DNA of 64,000 nucleotides from JBQTGK01 sp052400665 (GTDB taxonomy: Bacteria > Bacteroidota > Bacteroidia > Bacteroidales > Marinifilaceae). Positions 1 to 9,247 of the stretch are shown here, in pieces; positions within the stretch are counted from its first letter, which is position 1, and each line of letters opens with the position of its first letter. The stretch is taken from assembly GCA_052400665.1 (NCBI GenBank), contig JBQTGK010000005.1. One strand, written 5' to 3'. The position numbers and the translations under genes are program-made. Below the pieces are notes generated by a model. The model was not told the DNA's origin. It searched no databases and worked only from the letters and a program-made list of their open reading frames with translations.

Positions 1-61
1 TTATGTATTTACACTTCTTTCGGCGCTGTATTTTGGTATGGCAACAGAAGAACATCATTAA
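1..61 (+). CDS. atpB: ATP synthase F0 subunit a, C-terminal end (partial)
   Basis: Only the last 19 residues are inside the window, reading YVFTLLSALYFGMATEEHH before a TAA stop. This is the usual end of the Bacteroidota a subunit, the membrane stator that forms the proton half-channels against the c-ring. Its position 63 bp ahead of atpE is the expected gene order. The rest of the gene lies upstream of the window. Confidence 0.85.
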   Translation, partial: YVFTLLSALYFGMATEEHH

Positions 62-124
62 GAATTTATCAACTCCCCAAAAGGGAGCTATAATAGTTTT
101 TATTCATATTTAACTAAAAACGCT

Positions 125-382
125 ATGATTACATTATCAATTATTCTTCAGGCTGCAGCTAGTATGGCAGTTGCTAAAATGGGTGCTGCTTTTGGAGCTG
201 GTTTAGCTGCTATCGGTGCTGGTATCGGTATTGGTAAAATTGGTGGTTCTGCTCTTGAGAGTATTGCTCGCCAGCCAGAAGCATCTGGAGATATTCGTTC
301 AAACATGATTGTTGCTGCTGCACTTATCGAGGGTGCTGCTTTCTTTGCAATTATTATTTGTTTGTTGGCGATCGTACTGTAA
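125..382 (+). CDS. atpE: ATP synthase F0 subunit c
   Basis: This 85-residue protein is the proteolipid of the rotating c-ring. It is a two-helix hairpin: a glycine-rich first helix (about 18-45, with GAGIGIGKIGG), a polar loop carrying the family signature RQPE (49-52), and a second helix with the ion-binding carboxylate at E69 (AALIEGAAFF). The residues after the glutamate are G-A-A, not the Ser/Thr set seen in sodium-binding rings, so proton coupling is predicted. The gene follows atpB and precedes atpF by an unusually long, hairpin-rich spacer that may help set the high copy number needed for this subunit. Confidence 0.97.
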   Translation: MITLSIILQAAASMAVAKMGAAFGAGLAAIGAGIGIGKIGGSALESIARQPEASGDIRSNMIVAAALIEGAAFFAIIICLLAIVL

Positions 383-498
383 CACCTGCACGATTAAATT
401 TAATCGTATTGGTGTTATACTGGTGCATATAAATTATGCATTGGTATGTAGCATTATCCACAATTTGCCATAAGAGGTTGTCTGCGGCAAATTGTGGA
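381..498 (+). promoter_or_regulatory. Three consecutive hairpins in the atpE-atpF spacer
   Basis: Three inverted repeats fill this spacer. The first starts at the atpE stop: AACACC (381-386) pairs with GGTGTT (411-416), and inside it ACGATTAAA (390-398) pairs with TTTAATCGT (399-407). The second is TGCATA (424-429) with TATGCA (435-440). The third is a perfect 13-bp repeat, TCCACAATTTGCC (457-469) with GGCAAATTGTGGA (486-498). None has a good T-tract, so RNA stabilisation or processing of the atpE message is more likely than termination. The function is inferred. Confidence 0.5.
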
Positions 499-547
499 CA
501 CTATTAAATGTAAAATCTCACCTTAGGTGAAATAAAATAAGAATACT

Positions 548-1042
548 ATGGGCTTGGTAACACCTGAATTAGGAACCTTTATATGGATGTTTTTTTCTTT
601 CTTGGTTGTATTGCTTATTCTTGCAAAATATGCTTGGAAACCAATACTTAACGCATTAAAAGAAAGAGAAGATTCAATCGAGGATGCGCTTAATTCTGCC
701 GAACGTGCAAAAGAAGAAATGGCCAAATTACAGGCCGATAATGAAAAAATTCTTCAGGAGGCTAGAAAAGAGCGTGAAGCGATGTTAAAGGAAGCAAAAG
801 AAATGGGAGCTAAGTTGGTTAACGAAGCGAAGCAAAAAGCAACTATTGAGGCTGATAAAGTTATAGAATCCGCTCGTATTAATATTGAAGGTGAAAAAGC
901 AGCTGCTTTAGGTGAAATTAAAGCTCAGGTTGCAAACCTTTCGGTCGATATTGCCGAGAAAGTTCTTCGTCAGCAATTTGCCGATGATCAACAACAGAAA
1001 GATTACTTTAAAAAGTTGATGGACGAAGTAAAACTTAATTAG
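548..1042 (+). CDS. atpF: ATP synthase F0 subunit b
   Basis: This 164-residue protein is the peripheral-stalk subunit that holds F1 against rotation. It has one N-terminal membrane helix (about residues 9-29, FIWMFFSFLVVLLILAKYAW) followed by a long, highly charged helical region rich in Glu, Lys and Ala (about 38-150), as expected for the b-subunit coiled coil. Its length matches the family. It lies between atpE and atpH in the standard order, with an 87-bp AT-rich spacer to atpH. Confidence 0.97.
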   Translation: MGLVTPELGTFIWMFFSFLVVLLILAKYAWKPILNALKEREDSIEDALNSAERAKEEMAKLQADNEKILQEARKEREAMLKEAKEMGAKLVNEAKQKATIEADKVIESARINIEGEKAAALGEIKAQVANLSVDIAEKVLRQQFADDQQQKDYFKKLMDEVKLN

Positions 1043-1129
1043 TGAATAGTAAATGAGTAAATGAGTGAATGAGGATTTCGCTGTAAATCATATTGATACT
1101 TACTACTCATATCTAATATCTAGAGAAAT

Positions 1130-1678
1130 ATGAACGAAAGTAAAATCTCGGTTCGATATGCGAAAGCTCTTTTCGAATTAGGAAAAGAGAAAAAACTAAT
1201 TGATACTGTAATTAAAGATATTCAGCTGATTGATGAAGTTTGCAAAAATATTGCAGATTTTTGGCTAATGGTCGAAAGTCCGGTGGTTAAAACTTCGCAA
1301 AAGCGTGCTTCGGTAAAGCAAATATTTGAAGATAGAATCAATGAAATGACTCTTAATTTTTTAGATTTAGTTGTAAAAAATAGAAGAGAAATTTACCTGA
1401 AAGATATTGCACGAAATTTTTTAGCCTTGTGTCGCAAAGATCAGGGAATTTTATCAGCTACTTTAACTTCAGCTTCGGCTATGGAAGAAAGTAGTAAGAA
1501 AAATTTGAGTCAGCTTTTATCAAAATCTTTCGATTCAAAAATTGATTTGGAAGAAGTTGTTGATAAAGATATAATTGGAGGTTTTGTACTTCGAATTGAA
1601 GATCAGCAATTGGATGCAAGTGTGAGTACACAGTTGAATCAAATTAAAAGAGAATTGCTCTCAAATCAGCTAAAATAA
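1130..1678 (+). CDS. atpH: ATP synthase F1 subunit delta
   Basis: This 182-residue protein is the delta (OSCP) subunit that joins the peripheral stalk to the top of the alpha3beta3 head. It starts with the typical SVRYAKALFELGKEK segment and ends with the conserved GGFVLRIEDQQLDASVSTQLNQI stretch split around residues 149-170 (IIGGFVLRIEDQ then LDASV). Position between atpF and atpA confirms the call. The spacer before it contains CATATCTA-type repeats also seen before several other start codons in the window. Confidence 0.95.
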   Translation: MNESKISVRYAKALFELGKEKKLIDTVIKDIQLIDEVCKNIADFWLMVESPVVKTSQKRASVKQIFEDRINEMTLNFLDLVVKNRREIYLKDIARNFLALCRKDQGILSATLTSASAMEESSKKNLSQLLSKSFDSKIDLEEVVDKDIIGGFVLRIEDQQLDASVSTQLNQIKRELLSNQLK

Positions 1679-1758
1679 AGTTTTTACTGGTAATTTTCTT
1701 TAATCATAATAAAATAGATATTACTTAAGGCACTATAAATTGTTTAAATAGTATAAAT

Positions 1759-3366
1759 ATGGCAAGTATAAAACCTGCAGAAGTTTCGGAAATCCTAAAG
1801 CAGCAACTAGAAGGATTAAAAACCGAAGCAGAACTGGAAGAAGTCGGAACCGTATTACAAGTAGGGGATGGTATCGCCCGAATTTACGGTTTATCACACG
1901 TTGAGTCCAACGAGTTAATTGAATTTCAAAATGGCGTTTTAGGTATTGTATTGAACCTCGAAGAGGACAATGTGGGTGCCGTTCTTTTGGGTGAATCTCA
2001 GGGAATAAAAGAAGGTGACGTTGTAAAACGTACCAAGCGTATTGCTTCCATTAATGTTGGTGAAGGTATGTTAGGACGTGTAATCAACACCATTGGTGAG
2101 CCAATTGATGGGAAAGGTGAAATTACAGGTATTACTTACGAAATGCCATTGGAACGCAAAGCACCAGGAGTGCTTTATCGTCAGCCAGTAAATGAACCTT
2201 TACAAACAGGTTTAAAATCGGTTGATGCAATGATTCCTATTGGTCGTGGACAGCGTGAGTTGATCATTGGTGACCGTCAGACTGGTAAAACAGCAATTGC
2301 TATTGATACAATTATCAATCAGAAAGAATTTTACGATAATGGGGAACCTGTTTACTGTATCTATGTTGCAATAGGGCAGAAAGGATCTACCGTTGCAAAT
2401 ATTGCCAGAACTCTCGAAGAACATGGAGCTATGGCTTATACAACTATTGTATCTGCTACTGCAGCCGATCCTGCAGCATTGCAATTTTATGCACCATTTG
2501 CGGGAGCATCCATTGGAGAGTTTTTCCGCGATACAGGACGTCCAGCATTGATTATTTTTGATGATTTATCGAAGCAGGCAGTTTCTTACCGTGAGGTTTC
2601 TCTTCTACTTCGTCGTCCACCAGGACGTGAGGCTTACCCAGGTGATGTATTTTACTTGCATTCAAGATTATTAGAGCGTGCTGCTAAGATAATTAACTCC
2701 GATGAAATTGCTCGTCAGATGAATGATTTACCTGAAAGTTTGAAGAATGTGAAGGATGAAAATGGAGAATCAATTATTAAAGGAGGTGGTTCATTAACTG
2801 CACTTCCAATTATTGAAACTCAGGCAGGTGATGTATCTGCTTACATTCCAACCAATGTAATTTCAATTACTGATGGTCAGATTTTCCTCGAATCAGATCT
2901 TTTTAATGCTGGTATTCGTCCTGCAATTAACGTAGGTATCTCGGTATCTCGTGTGGGTGGTAATGCTCAGATTAAGCCAATGAAAAAAGTGGCAGGTACA
3001 TTGAAATTAGATCAGGCTCAATATCGTGAATTGGAGGCATTTGCTAAGTTCGGGTCGGATATGGATGCAGCTACTCTTTCTGTATTGAATAAAGGTGCTA
3101 AAAACGTTGAGATTTTAAAGCAAGGTCAGTATTCTCCTGTAACTGTTGATAAGCAAGTTGCTATTCTTTACTGTGGTTCCCAAGGTTTATTAAAAGATGT
3201 TCCTGTAGACAAAGTAAAAGAATTTGAGACAGATTTTCTTGACTTTATGGATTTGAAACACAAAGATGTTTTGAAGGAAATAGGATCAGGAAAGTATACG
3301 AAGGAAGCACAGGATGTAATGAAATCTGTTGCTGCTGAAGTATCTGCAAAATATAAAAATAATTAA
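1759..3366 (+). CDS. atpA: ATP synthase F1 subunit alpha
   Basis: This 535-residue protein is the non-catalytic nucleotide-binding subunit of F1. The beta-barrel domain spans about 25-95. The P-loop is GDRQTGKT at 171-178, followed by the LIIFDDLSKQAVSYR strand-helix and the VSRVGGNAQ segment that carries the arginine finger acting on the neighbouring beta subunit. Its length is slightly above the usual 500-515 residues, mainly through C-terminal extensions. It sits between atpH and atpG. Confidence 0.98.
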   Translation: MASIKPAEVSEILKQQLEGLKTEAELEEVGTVLQVGDGIARIYGLSHVESNELIEFQNGVLGIVLNLEEDNVGAVLLGESQGIKEGDVVKRTKRIASINVGEGMLGRVINTIGEPIDGKGEITGITYEMPLERKAPGVLYRQPVNEPLQTGLKSVDAMIPIGRGQRELIIGDRQTGKTAIAIDTIINQKEFYDNGEPVYCIYVAIGQKGSTVANIARTLEEHGAMAYTTIVSATAADPAALQFYAPFAGASIGEFFRDTGRPALIIFDDLSKQAVSYREVSLLLRRPPGREAYPGDVFYLHSRLLERAAKIINSDEIARQMNDLPESLKNVKDENGESIIKGGGSLTALPIIETQAGDVSAYIPTNVISITDGQIFLESDLFNAGIRPAINVGISVSRVGGNAQIKPMKKVAGTLKLDQAQYRELEAFAKFGSDMDAATLSVLNKGAKNVEILKQGQYSPVTVDKQVAILYCGSQGLLKDVPVDKVKEFETDFLDFMDLKHKDVLKEIGSGKYTKEAQDVMKSVAAEVSAKYKNN

Positions 3367-3454
3367 CAGTTAGTAGTTAATAATGAGTAATTTTGATAAT
3401 GCTTAATTGCTCATTAATTATTAATTGATTATTGCTAATTATTAATAAAAGTAA

Positions 3455-4327
3455 ATGGCTAATTTAAAAGAAATTCGTACTCGTATTTCGTCGGTTCAGA
3501 AAACCAAACAGGTTACTGCAGCGATGAAAATGGTTTCTGCTGCTAAATTAAAAAAGGCGCAGGATGCTATTGTGCAAATTCGACCTTTTGCCGATAAATT
3601 ACATGAGATATTGTCGAACTTAACGGCAAGTTTGAATGATGTTGATGATAATTTATATGGAAAAGAAAGAAAGCCTGAGAAGGTTTTGCTGGTGGCAATT
3701 ACTTCGAATAAAGGCTTATGTGGAGCTTTTAATGCGAATGTAATTAAGCAGGTTACTGTTTTGGCAGGGACAAGCTATGCCGAACAAAATCAAAAAGGTT
3801 CATTGCATATATTAGCAATTGGTAAACAAGGATATGAAATTCTTCGCAAAAGCTATAATGTGATTGGAGAATACAATCATGTTTACAACGAGTTGAATTT
3901 TGAAAATGTATCTGCAATAGCATCTTCGGTAATGGCTGAATTTGTGGCAGGGAAGTACGATAAAGTAGAATTGGTTTACAATCAATTTAAAAATGCTGGT
4001 GTTCAGATCTTAACAACAGAGCAATTTTTACCAATAATTCAGTCTGAGGAGGAAAATAAGATACAAACAGAGTATATTTTTGAACCGAATCAGGAAGATA
4101 TTCTAGAAGATTTAATTCCTAAATCCTTACGAACACAGTTCTTTAAAGCAATGTTAGATTCGTTTGCTTCGGAACATGGAGCACGTATGACCGCAATGCA
4201 TAAAGCTACCGACAATGCTTCGGATTTGATTCAGGACCTTAATTTAACTTATAACAAGGCTCGTCAGTCTGCAATTACTAACGAAATATTGGAGATTGTG
4301 TCTGGAGCGAATGCTTTGGCTCAATAG
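3455..4327 (+). CDS. atpG: ATP synthase F1 subunit gamma
   Basis: This 290-residue protein is the central rotor shaft. It has the conserved N-terminal helix (MANLKEIRTRISSVQKTKQVTAAMKMV, read in part) and the C-terminal helix (MTAMHKATDNASDL, then LNLTYNKARQSAITNEI), which form the antiparallel coiled coil, with an alpha/beta domain between them. The 88-bp spacer from atpA is low-complexity AT sequence with repeats of ATTAAT. A strong terminator follows, so this ends the atpBEFHAG unit; atpD and atpC lie 6 kb further on. Confidence 0.97.
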   Translation: MANLKEIRTRISSVQKTKQVTAAMKMVSAAKLKKAQDAIVQIRPFADKLHEILSNLTASLNDVDDNLYGKERKPEKVLLVAITSNKGLCGAFNANVIKQVTVLAGTSYAEQNQKGSLHILAIGKQGYEILRKSYNVIGEYNHVYNELNFENVSAIASSVMAEFVAGKYDKVELVYNQFKNAGVQILTTEQFLPIIQSEEENKIQTEYIFEPNQEDILEDLIPKSLRTQFFKAMLDSFASEHGARMTAMHKATDNASDLIQDLNLTYNKARQSAITNEILEIVSGANALAQ

Positions 4328-4373
4328 AGCGTGTTTTTAAGACCATATTTAAACAAATAATATTGCTGCAAAG

Positions 4374-4397
4374 CTCACCTTCGGGTGGGTTTTTTTT
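4374..4397 (+). terminator. Intrinsic terminator after atpG
   Basis: CTCACC (4374-4379) pairs with GGTGGG (4384-4389) around a TTCG tetraloop, followed by eight T residues. It lies 47 bp after the atpG stop and closes the first ATP synthase operon. Confidence 0.85.
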
Positions 4398-4442
4398 ATA
4401 ATCCGATTTTAAGTTCTTGTATTTTAAAAATACTGAGTAGAT

Positions 4443-4477
4443 AAAAAATCCCCATCTGTAAGGATGAGGATTTTTTT
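4443..4477. terminator. Bidirectional terminator between atpG and the Na/Pi symporter
   Basis: AAAAATCC and CATC on the left pair with GATG and GGATTTTT on the right, with one internal mismatch and a 6-base loop. Runs of A on one side and T on the other allow termination on both strands, which suits two convergent genes. Confidence 0.7.
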
Positions 4478-4486
4478 ATACCTGAA

Positions 4487-4511
4487 AGCTATCGGCTTCT
4501 AGCCGATAGCT
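4487..4511. repeat. Perfect 11-bp inverted repeat next to the Na/Pi gene stop
   Basis: AGCTATCGGCT (4487-4497) and AGCCGATAGCT (4501-4511) flank a 3-base loop, ending three bases from the end of the Na/Pi gene. The core TATCGG/CCGATA is shared with a second palindrome at 9212-9228. It may be part of the 3' hairpin structure of the minus-strand message or a short interspersed palindrome. Confidence 0.6.
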
Positions 4512-4514
4512 AAT

Positions 4515-6209
4515 CTATTCTTTTATCTCGTTGATTGCTTCACTTACATTGATACAGTAATCACCAATTTTTTCGCATTCTGAGAACATGTCGTTGTAGA
4601 TAATACCAGCTTGATACTTGTATTTATTTTCTTCAACATTAGCTAAATGCTCTGTTTTAAGAGCAGTACGGTAATCGTTAATTTCACGCTCAATTTCGTA
4701 TGCTTTTTTAATGCGAACTTCAGAGAATTCCAGTTTGGTATTTTCCAGCATTACATCGAGGGCATCGTCAACATATTCGAACATTTTATTGATATTGTCT
4801 CTTAGTTCCTGAGGGAACCAGGCCTTTTGTTCGCGCTTTCTTTTCATTGCTTTGGCAAGATTTAAGGTCGAATCACCAACACTCTCGATATCACTTACCA
4901 TTTTAAAATAGGCACGTACACGAGCCGAATTTTCAGTACTTAAGCGAGTTTCAGAAACAGAGGTAAGGAAATTTGCAATTTCTATTTCCATATCATCACT
5001 TTCATCTTCGCGCTGAGAAATTTTATCGAATAGTTTATTGAAAGATTTATCGTTGGTTTCGTTGAAGGCTTTCTTGGTATAGCCAAACATCTTTTTGGTA
5101 CTTTTTACGTATGTACTAATTTCTTGTTTAGCAAGAAAAAGAGAAGCTTCAGGAGTAGAAAGAGTTCCCGTTTTAATATGCTGAAGTTTAAATTCTTCTT
5201 CGGCATCTTCTCTAACAGGTACCAATTTGGTTACAACTTTAACGATAAGTTTCGCAAACCAAATCATAAATAGTACATTAAGAATATTAAATCCTGTGTG
5301 GAATAAAGATAGAGTTACCGGTACAGCGGCTGCATCAGTAAATGCATCTCCTTGTCCAAAAAAGTGCTGACTTACCCAAGCTGTTGATTCTAAGAAATAA
5401 GGCAATACCAAGAGCATCCAAATTACACCTATCGAGTTAAAAATAAGGTGAGCACGTGCAGCACGTTTTGCCGATGTATTGGCAATCATTGCAGCAAGGT
5501 TAGCTGTTATGGTTGTCCCGATATTTTCTCCTAAAACCATCGCTGCAGCAATTTCAAAGCTAACCCAGCCCGAGTTACACATTACTAAAGTAAGTGCCAT
5601 GGTTGCCGATGACGATTGAATTAAAATGGTTAATAAAGTTCCAATTCCCATAAAAAGAAGGGTAGAACCAAATCCCATATCAGTATAGTTGGCTAAGAAG
5701 TTAAGAATTTCATGATTATTTTTAATATCAGGCATCGATGTTTTCAGGAATTGTAATCCGATAAACAATAATGCAAATCCCATGATTAGTTCACCCCAGT
5801 TTTTCTTGCTTCTGTTTTGCGAGAACAGGAATGGTAATCCAAGACCAATTAAGGGCAGAGAGATAGCACTCATACTTACTTTAAATCCCAAAATTGAGAT
5901 TAACCAGGCGGTAACAGTAGTTCCAACATTAGCACCCATAATAACACCTACCGATTCAACCAGCGAAAGCAATCCTGCATTCACGAAGCTTACTACCATT
6001 ACAGTAGTTGCCGATGATGATTGAATTAAAGCTGTAATTAAGACTCCAGTCATAACACCTTTTACTCTGTTAGATGTCATTGCTGCCAGAATAGAGCGCA
6101 TTTTGTCTCCTGCAACTTTCTGAAGAGCCTCACTCATTAGTTTCATTCCGTAAAGAAATAAACCTAAAGAGCCAATAAGCCTTAAAATATCGGCTATCCC
6201 ATAATCCAT
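4515..6209 (-). CDS. Na/Pi cotransporter family protein with C-terminal PhoU-like domain
   Basis: This 564-residue membrane protein belongs to the NptA/PNaS (Na+/phosphate symporter) family. It has two inverted transport repeats, each with the family QSSSAT motif (GVLITALIQSSSATTVMVV near residue 55; TILIQSSSATMALTLV near 195). The C-terminal 220 residues are charged, helical and PhoU-like, a common fusion in bacterial members. It probably carries out sodium-driven phosphate movement across the inner membrane. It is monocistronic and convergent with atpG, with a clear promoter upstream. No phosphate-regulon site was recognised, so direction of transport and regulation remain open. Confidence 0.9.
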   Translation of the reverse strand: MDYGIADILRLIGSLGLFLYGMKLMSEALQKVAGDKMRSILAAMTSNRVKGVMTGVLITALIQSSSATTVMVVSFVNAGLLSLVESVGVIMGANVGTTVTAWLISILGFKVSMSAISLPLIGLGLPFLFSQNRSKKNWGELIMGFALLFIGLQFLKTSMPDIKNNHEILNFLANYTDMGFGSTLLFMGIGTLLTILIQSSSATMALTLVMCNSGWVSFEIAAAMVLGENIGTTITANLAAMIANTSAKRAARAHLIFNSIGVIWMLLVLPYFLESTAWVSQHFFGQGDAFTDAAAVPVTLSLFHTGFNILNVLFMIWFAKLIVKVVTKLVPVREDAEEEFKLQHIKTGTLSTPEASLFLAKQEISTYVKSTKKMFGYTKKAFNETNDKSFNKLFDKISQREDESDDMEIEIANFLTSVSETRLSTENSARVRAYFKMVSDIESVGDSTLNLAKAMKRKREQKAWFPQELRDNINKMFEYVDDALDVMLENTKLEFSEVRIKKAYEIEREINDYRTALKTEHLANVEENKYKYQAGIIYNDMFSECEKIGDYCINVSEAINEIKE

Positions 6210-6255
6210 AATTGACTAATTTAGTTTGTTTTCAATCGATTAGTTTGATTGGTGG

Positions 6256-6287
6256 CAAAAATAGAATTTTTTAAATGTAAATTCAAT
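6256..6287 (-). promoter_or_regulatory. Bacteroidota-type promoter for the Na/Pi gene
   Basis: On the minus strand there is ATTG, 20 bp, then TATTTTTG (plus-strand 6256-6263), matching the Bacteroidota consensus TTTG-N19/20-TAnnTTTG. The start codon is 47 bp downstream. Confidence 0.55.
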
Positions 6288-6643
6288 GTTAATAGAAATA
6301 AAAGTAAATCTTAATGTCTTAATTAGATTCTTTCGTTTTAATGATTTTTAACACTGTATTTACAGGTTGAAAATCAGTAGATTAAAACAACTTAAAATTA
6401 TAAAATACAATTGAAAATTCGTTTAATTTAACCATAAAATGGAATAAAATTATATTTACAGGAATTATTTTATTAAAAGTCAGATGCTTTGACTGTTTTT
6501 CCGTATTTTTAATATTCGGTGTAATTCATTTAGGATAAAGAATCAAGTAGCTAGTCTTGTATCCTTTGAAAAAAAGATTTTAAGTCGTATTTTCGCCGGA
6601 ATCTAGATAAAAACGATACCTATCTTTAGCAGGAAAATAAAAT
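6288..6643. other. AT-rich intergenic stretch, no gene seen
   Basis: This is the rest of the divergent spacer between the Na/Pi gene and the MMPL exporter. It is AT-rich, with stop codons in all frames. A weak -7-like TATCTTTA at 6621-6628 lies close to the MMPL start, but I could not assign a confident promoter or RNA. Confidence 0.5.
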
Positions 6644-9064
6644 ATGTGGAACAGGATTGCAGGATTAATTCTTAGAAATAGAATTTTACTTTTAATTATA
6701 ATTGGACTGGTTACAGCTTTTATGGGGTATAAGGCGCAATTTGTAGAAATGTCGTACCAGTATGCCGCTCTTCTTCCCGACGATGATCCAGCTTCAATTG
6801 AATATGAGAAATTTAGAAGTACTTTCGGACAAGAGGGAAATGTAATGTTCTTTGCTGTTCAGGATTCTGATTTCTATGAACTTGAAAAGTTTAACGATTG
6901 GATTGCCTTAGGAAATGACCTTCATGATTTGGATGGTATTGATGCTGTTGTTTCTTTGGCGCATACTTGGAATATTAAAAAGAATAAAACAGCTAAAAAG
7001 TTCGAGTTTGAACCTATATTTCCACAGAAGCTTAGTTCTCAGCATCAGCTTGATAGTTTAGCAAGAATAGCGGAATCTTTGCCATTTTATCACGGAAGTT
7101 TAATTAATCAGGAAACAAACACCTTTTTAATGGCTATTACCGTGAATGCCAAAATTATTAACTCTAAGGCACGTGAGCCAATGGTGGCTAAAGTGCGCGA
7201 AATTACCGATAAATTTACAGCAAAGCATAGTCTGGATATGCGATACTCAGGCTTACCATACATACGTGTTGTAACAGCACAAATGATAAAAGGAGAGATG
7301 AACATGTTCATTTACCTTTCTCTTTTGGTTACAGCAATTATTCTTTTTATGTTTTTCCGATCATTCAAGGTGGTATTTTTTAGCATGCTTGTAGTGGGAT
7401 TAAGTGTGATATGGGCCGTAGGTTCTATGGTGCTGTTCGATTATAAAATTACTTTGCTTACAGCCATGCTGCCGCCTTTACTAGTTGTAATAGGAATTCC
7501 CAATTCGGTGTTTCTAATTAATAAATATCATGGAGAATATATTCGCCACAATAATAAAATAAAGGCATTACAACGTGTTGTGGCAAAAATTGGAAATGCA
7601 ACTTTCCTCACCAATTTAACCACAGCATCGGGTTTCGCTACTTTTATTGTGACTTCAAGTCAGATTTTGAAAGAGTTTGGTGTAATTGCATCTTTAAATA
7701 TTATGGTGGTATTTATGCTTTCGCTTCTTTTAATCCCAATTATATTTAGTTTTTTAAATCCGCCAGATCAGCATGCAACTAAGCATTTAGATAATAAGCT
7801 CACGGTGTGGTTCGTTGGCCGATTAGAAAAAATAGTGTTGAATCATCGTAGTATAGTTTACGGTGTAGCTATTTCTCTGGTTGTTTTAGGTGGTTTTGGT
7901 ATTTGTAAAATGAAAAGTACTGGTTACATGGTGGATGATCTTCCACATGACAATGTGATTTTTCAAGATTTAAAGTTTTTCGAGAAAAATATGGATGGAA
8001 TTATGCCATTGGAAGTAATGGTAGAAACCAAAAAGAAAGCTTCGGTTCTAAAATCATCAACTTTAAAGCGCTTAAATAAGCTAAACGATTCATTGAGTGC
8101 TTATCCCGAAATTTCATCTTCTGTCTCGGTTGTCGAAGCCGCAAAATTTGCCAATCAGGCTTATTTTAATGGAAAAGAAAAATATTATAAACTACCAAGT
8201 AGTCAAACTCAAAATGTAATTCTATCCTATCTGGCTAAAGCCGATACAGGTGAGGATTCAAAAGTTATTGAAACTTTTGTTGATTCTACTCAAAGTTTAA
8301 CTCGTATGAGTTTTAGAATGAAGGATATTGGAACAACACGGATGGCAGAAATGGAGCAAACAATTTTAGATCATGTTCACAATATTTTTCCCGAAAACAA
8401 ATACAATGTTCATGTAACAGGATCGAGTATTGTCTTTTTTAAAGGAACTCAATACCTAATTAAAAATCTGTTTTTAAGTTTAGCTCTGGCCATTTTTCTA
8501 ATTGCCTCTTTCATGGCCTGGATGTTTTCATCGAAACGAATGGTTATGGTAGCCCTTATTCCAAACTTATTGCCATTAATAGTTACAGCAGCGCTAATGG
8601 GATACTTCGGAATTCCAATTAAAGCCTCAACCATTTTGGTTTTTAGTATTGCATTTGGTATTTCGGTTGATGATACTATTCACTATTTGGCAAAATACCG
8701 ACAGGAACTAAAAGTTACCAATTGGAGTATTCGATCTTCGGTTGTGCTGGCTCTTCGCGAAACAGGCCAAAGTATGATGTACACTTCTATTATTCTGTTC
8801 TTTGGGTTCAGTATTTTTGCATTGTCAGAGTTTGGAGGAACTGTTTCCCTCGGAGTTCTGGTTTCTATAACCCTTTTATCAGCAATGCTTTCAAATCTTG
8901 TTTTACTACCATCTTTACTGCTTACTCTCGAAAAATTAATTACCAATCGTTCGTTTAAAGAACCATTGTTGCAAATATTTGACGAAGAGGAAGATATAGA
9001 AATTGATGATTTGAAAATTGCAAGGATTGAAAAAGATGGGGAAAAGGAAACTTCTGCAAGCTAA
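6644..9064 (+). CDS. MMPL/RND-family exporter
   Basis: This 806-residue inner-membrane protein has the two-fold RND/MMPL layout: one N-terminal helix (about 8-28), a periplasmic loop, a helix block (about 215-365), a helix around 395-420, a second periplasmic loop and a last helix block (about 610-765). The second block contains the SSD-like motif GISVDDTIHYLAKYR, whose aspartates are expected in the proton relay. The family exports lipids, hopanoids or other hydrophobic molecules, or works with an MCE or adaptor system; the substrate here is unknown. Next downstream, 183 bp away, is a polyprenyl diphosphate synthase, which hints at, but does not prove, a lipid substrate. Confidence 0.88.
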   Translation: MWNRIAGLILRNRILLLIIIGLVTAFMGYKAQFVEMSYQYAALLPDDDPASIEYEKFRSTFGQEGNVMFFAVQDSDFYELEKFNDWIALGNDLHDLDGIDAVVSLAHTWNIKKNKTAKKFEFEPIFPQKLSSQHQLDSLARIAESLPFYHGSLINQETNTFLMAITVNAKIINSKAREPMVAKVREITDKFTAKHSLDMRYSGLPYIRVVTAQMIKGEMNMFIYLSLLVTAIILFMFFRSFKVVFFSMLVVGLSVIWAVGSMVLFDYKITLLTAMLPPLLVVIGIPNSVFLINKYHGEYIRHNNKIKALQRVVAKIGNATFLTNLTTASGFATFIVTSSQILKEFGVIASLNIMVVFMLSLLLIPIIFSFLNPPDQHATKHLDNKLTVWFVGRLEKIVLNHRSIVYGVAISLVVLGGFGICKMKSTGYMVDDLPHDNVIFQDLKFFEKNMDGIMPLEVMVETKKKASVLKSSTLKRLNKLNDSLSAYPEISSSVSVVEAAKFANQAYFNGKEKYYKLPSSQTQNVILSYLAKADTGEDSKVIETFVDSTQSLTRMSFRMKDIGTTRMAEMEQTILDHVHNIFPENKYNVHVTGSSIVFFKGTQYLIKNLFLSLALAIFLIASFMAWMFSSKRMVMVALIPNLLPLIVTAALMGYFGIPIKASTILVFSIAFGISVDDTIHYLAKYRQELKVTNWSIRSSVVLALRETGQSMMYTSIILFFGFSIFALSEFGGTVSLGVLVSITLLSAMLSNLVLLPSLLLTLEKLITNRSFKEPLLQIFDEEEDIEIDDLKIARIEKDGEKETSAS

Positions 9065-9211
9065 TTTTTTATAATTTAGTGAGCTGTTTCGAGAAGCTAT
9101 TAAATACTGGAATTCGTAAATTGCAATGTTCAATGTGTATTATAAAGTATCGGAATGTATTTTGAGATTTATTTTAAGTTCATACAAATAAGTGTCAGAT
9201 TTATTGTCTCA

Positions 9212-9228
9212 TCCCGATACTATCGGGA
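9212..9228. repeat. Short palindrome TCCCGATA-C-TATCGGGA
   Basis: A perfect 8-bp palindrome with a single-base centre sits between the exporter and the polyprenyl synthase. It shares the CCGATA/TATCGG core with the inverted repeat at 4487-4511. No T-tract follows, so it is not an obvious terminator; a REP-like element or operator is possible. Confidence 0.5.
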
Positions 9229-9247
9229 CTAAAATTTAAAATAGAAC

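Noticed and set aside
125..382. Sodium-coupled ATP synthase
   Set aside because: The residues around E69 of the c subunit (IEGAAFF) lack the Ser/Thr ligands of sodium-binding rings.
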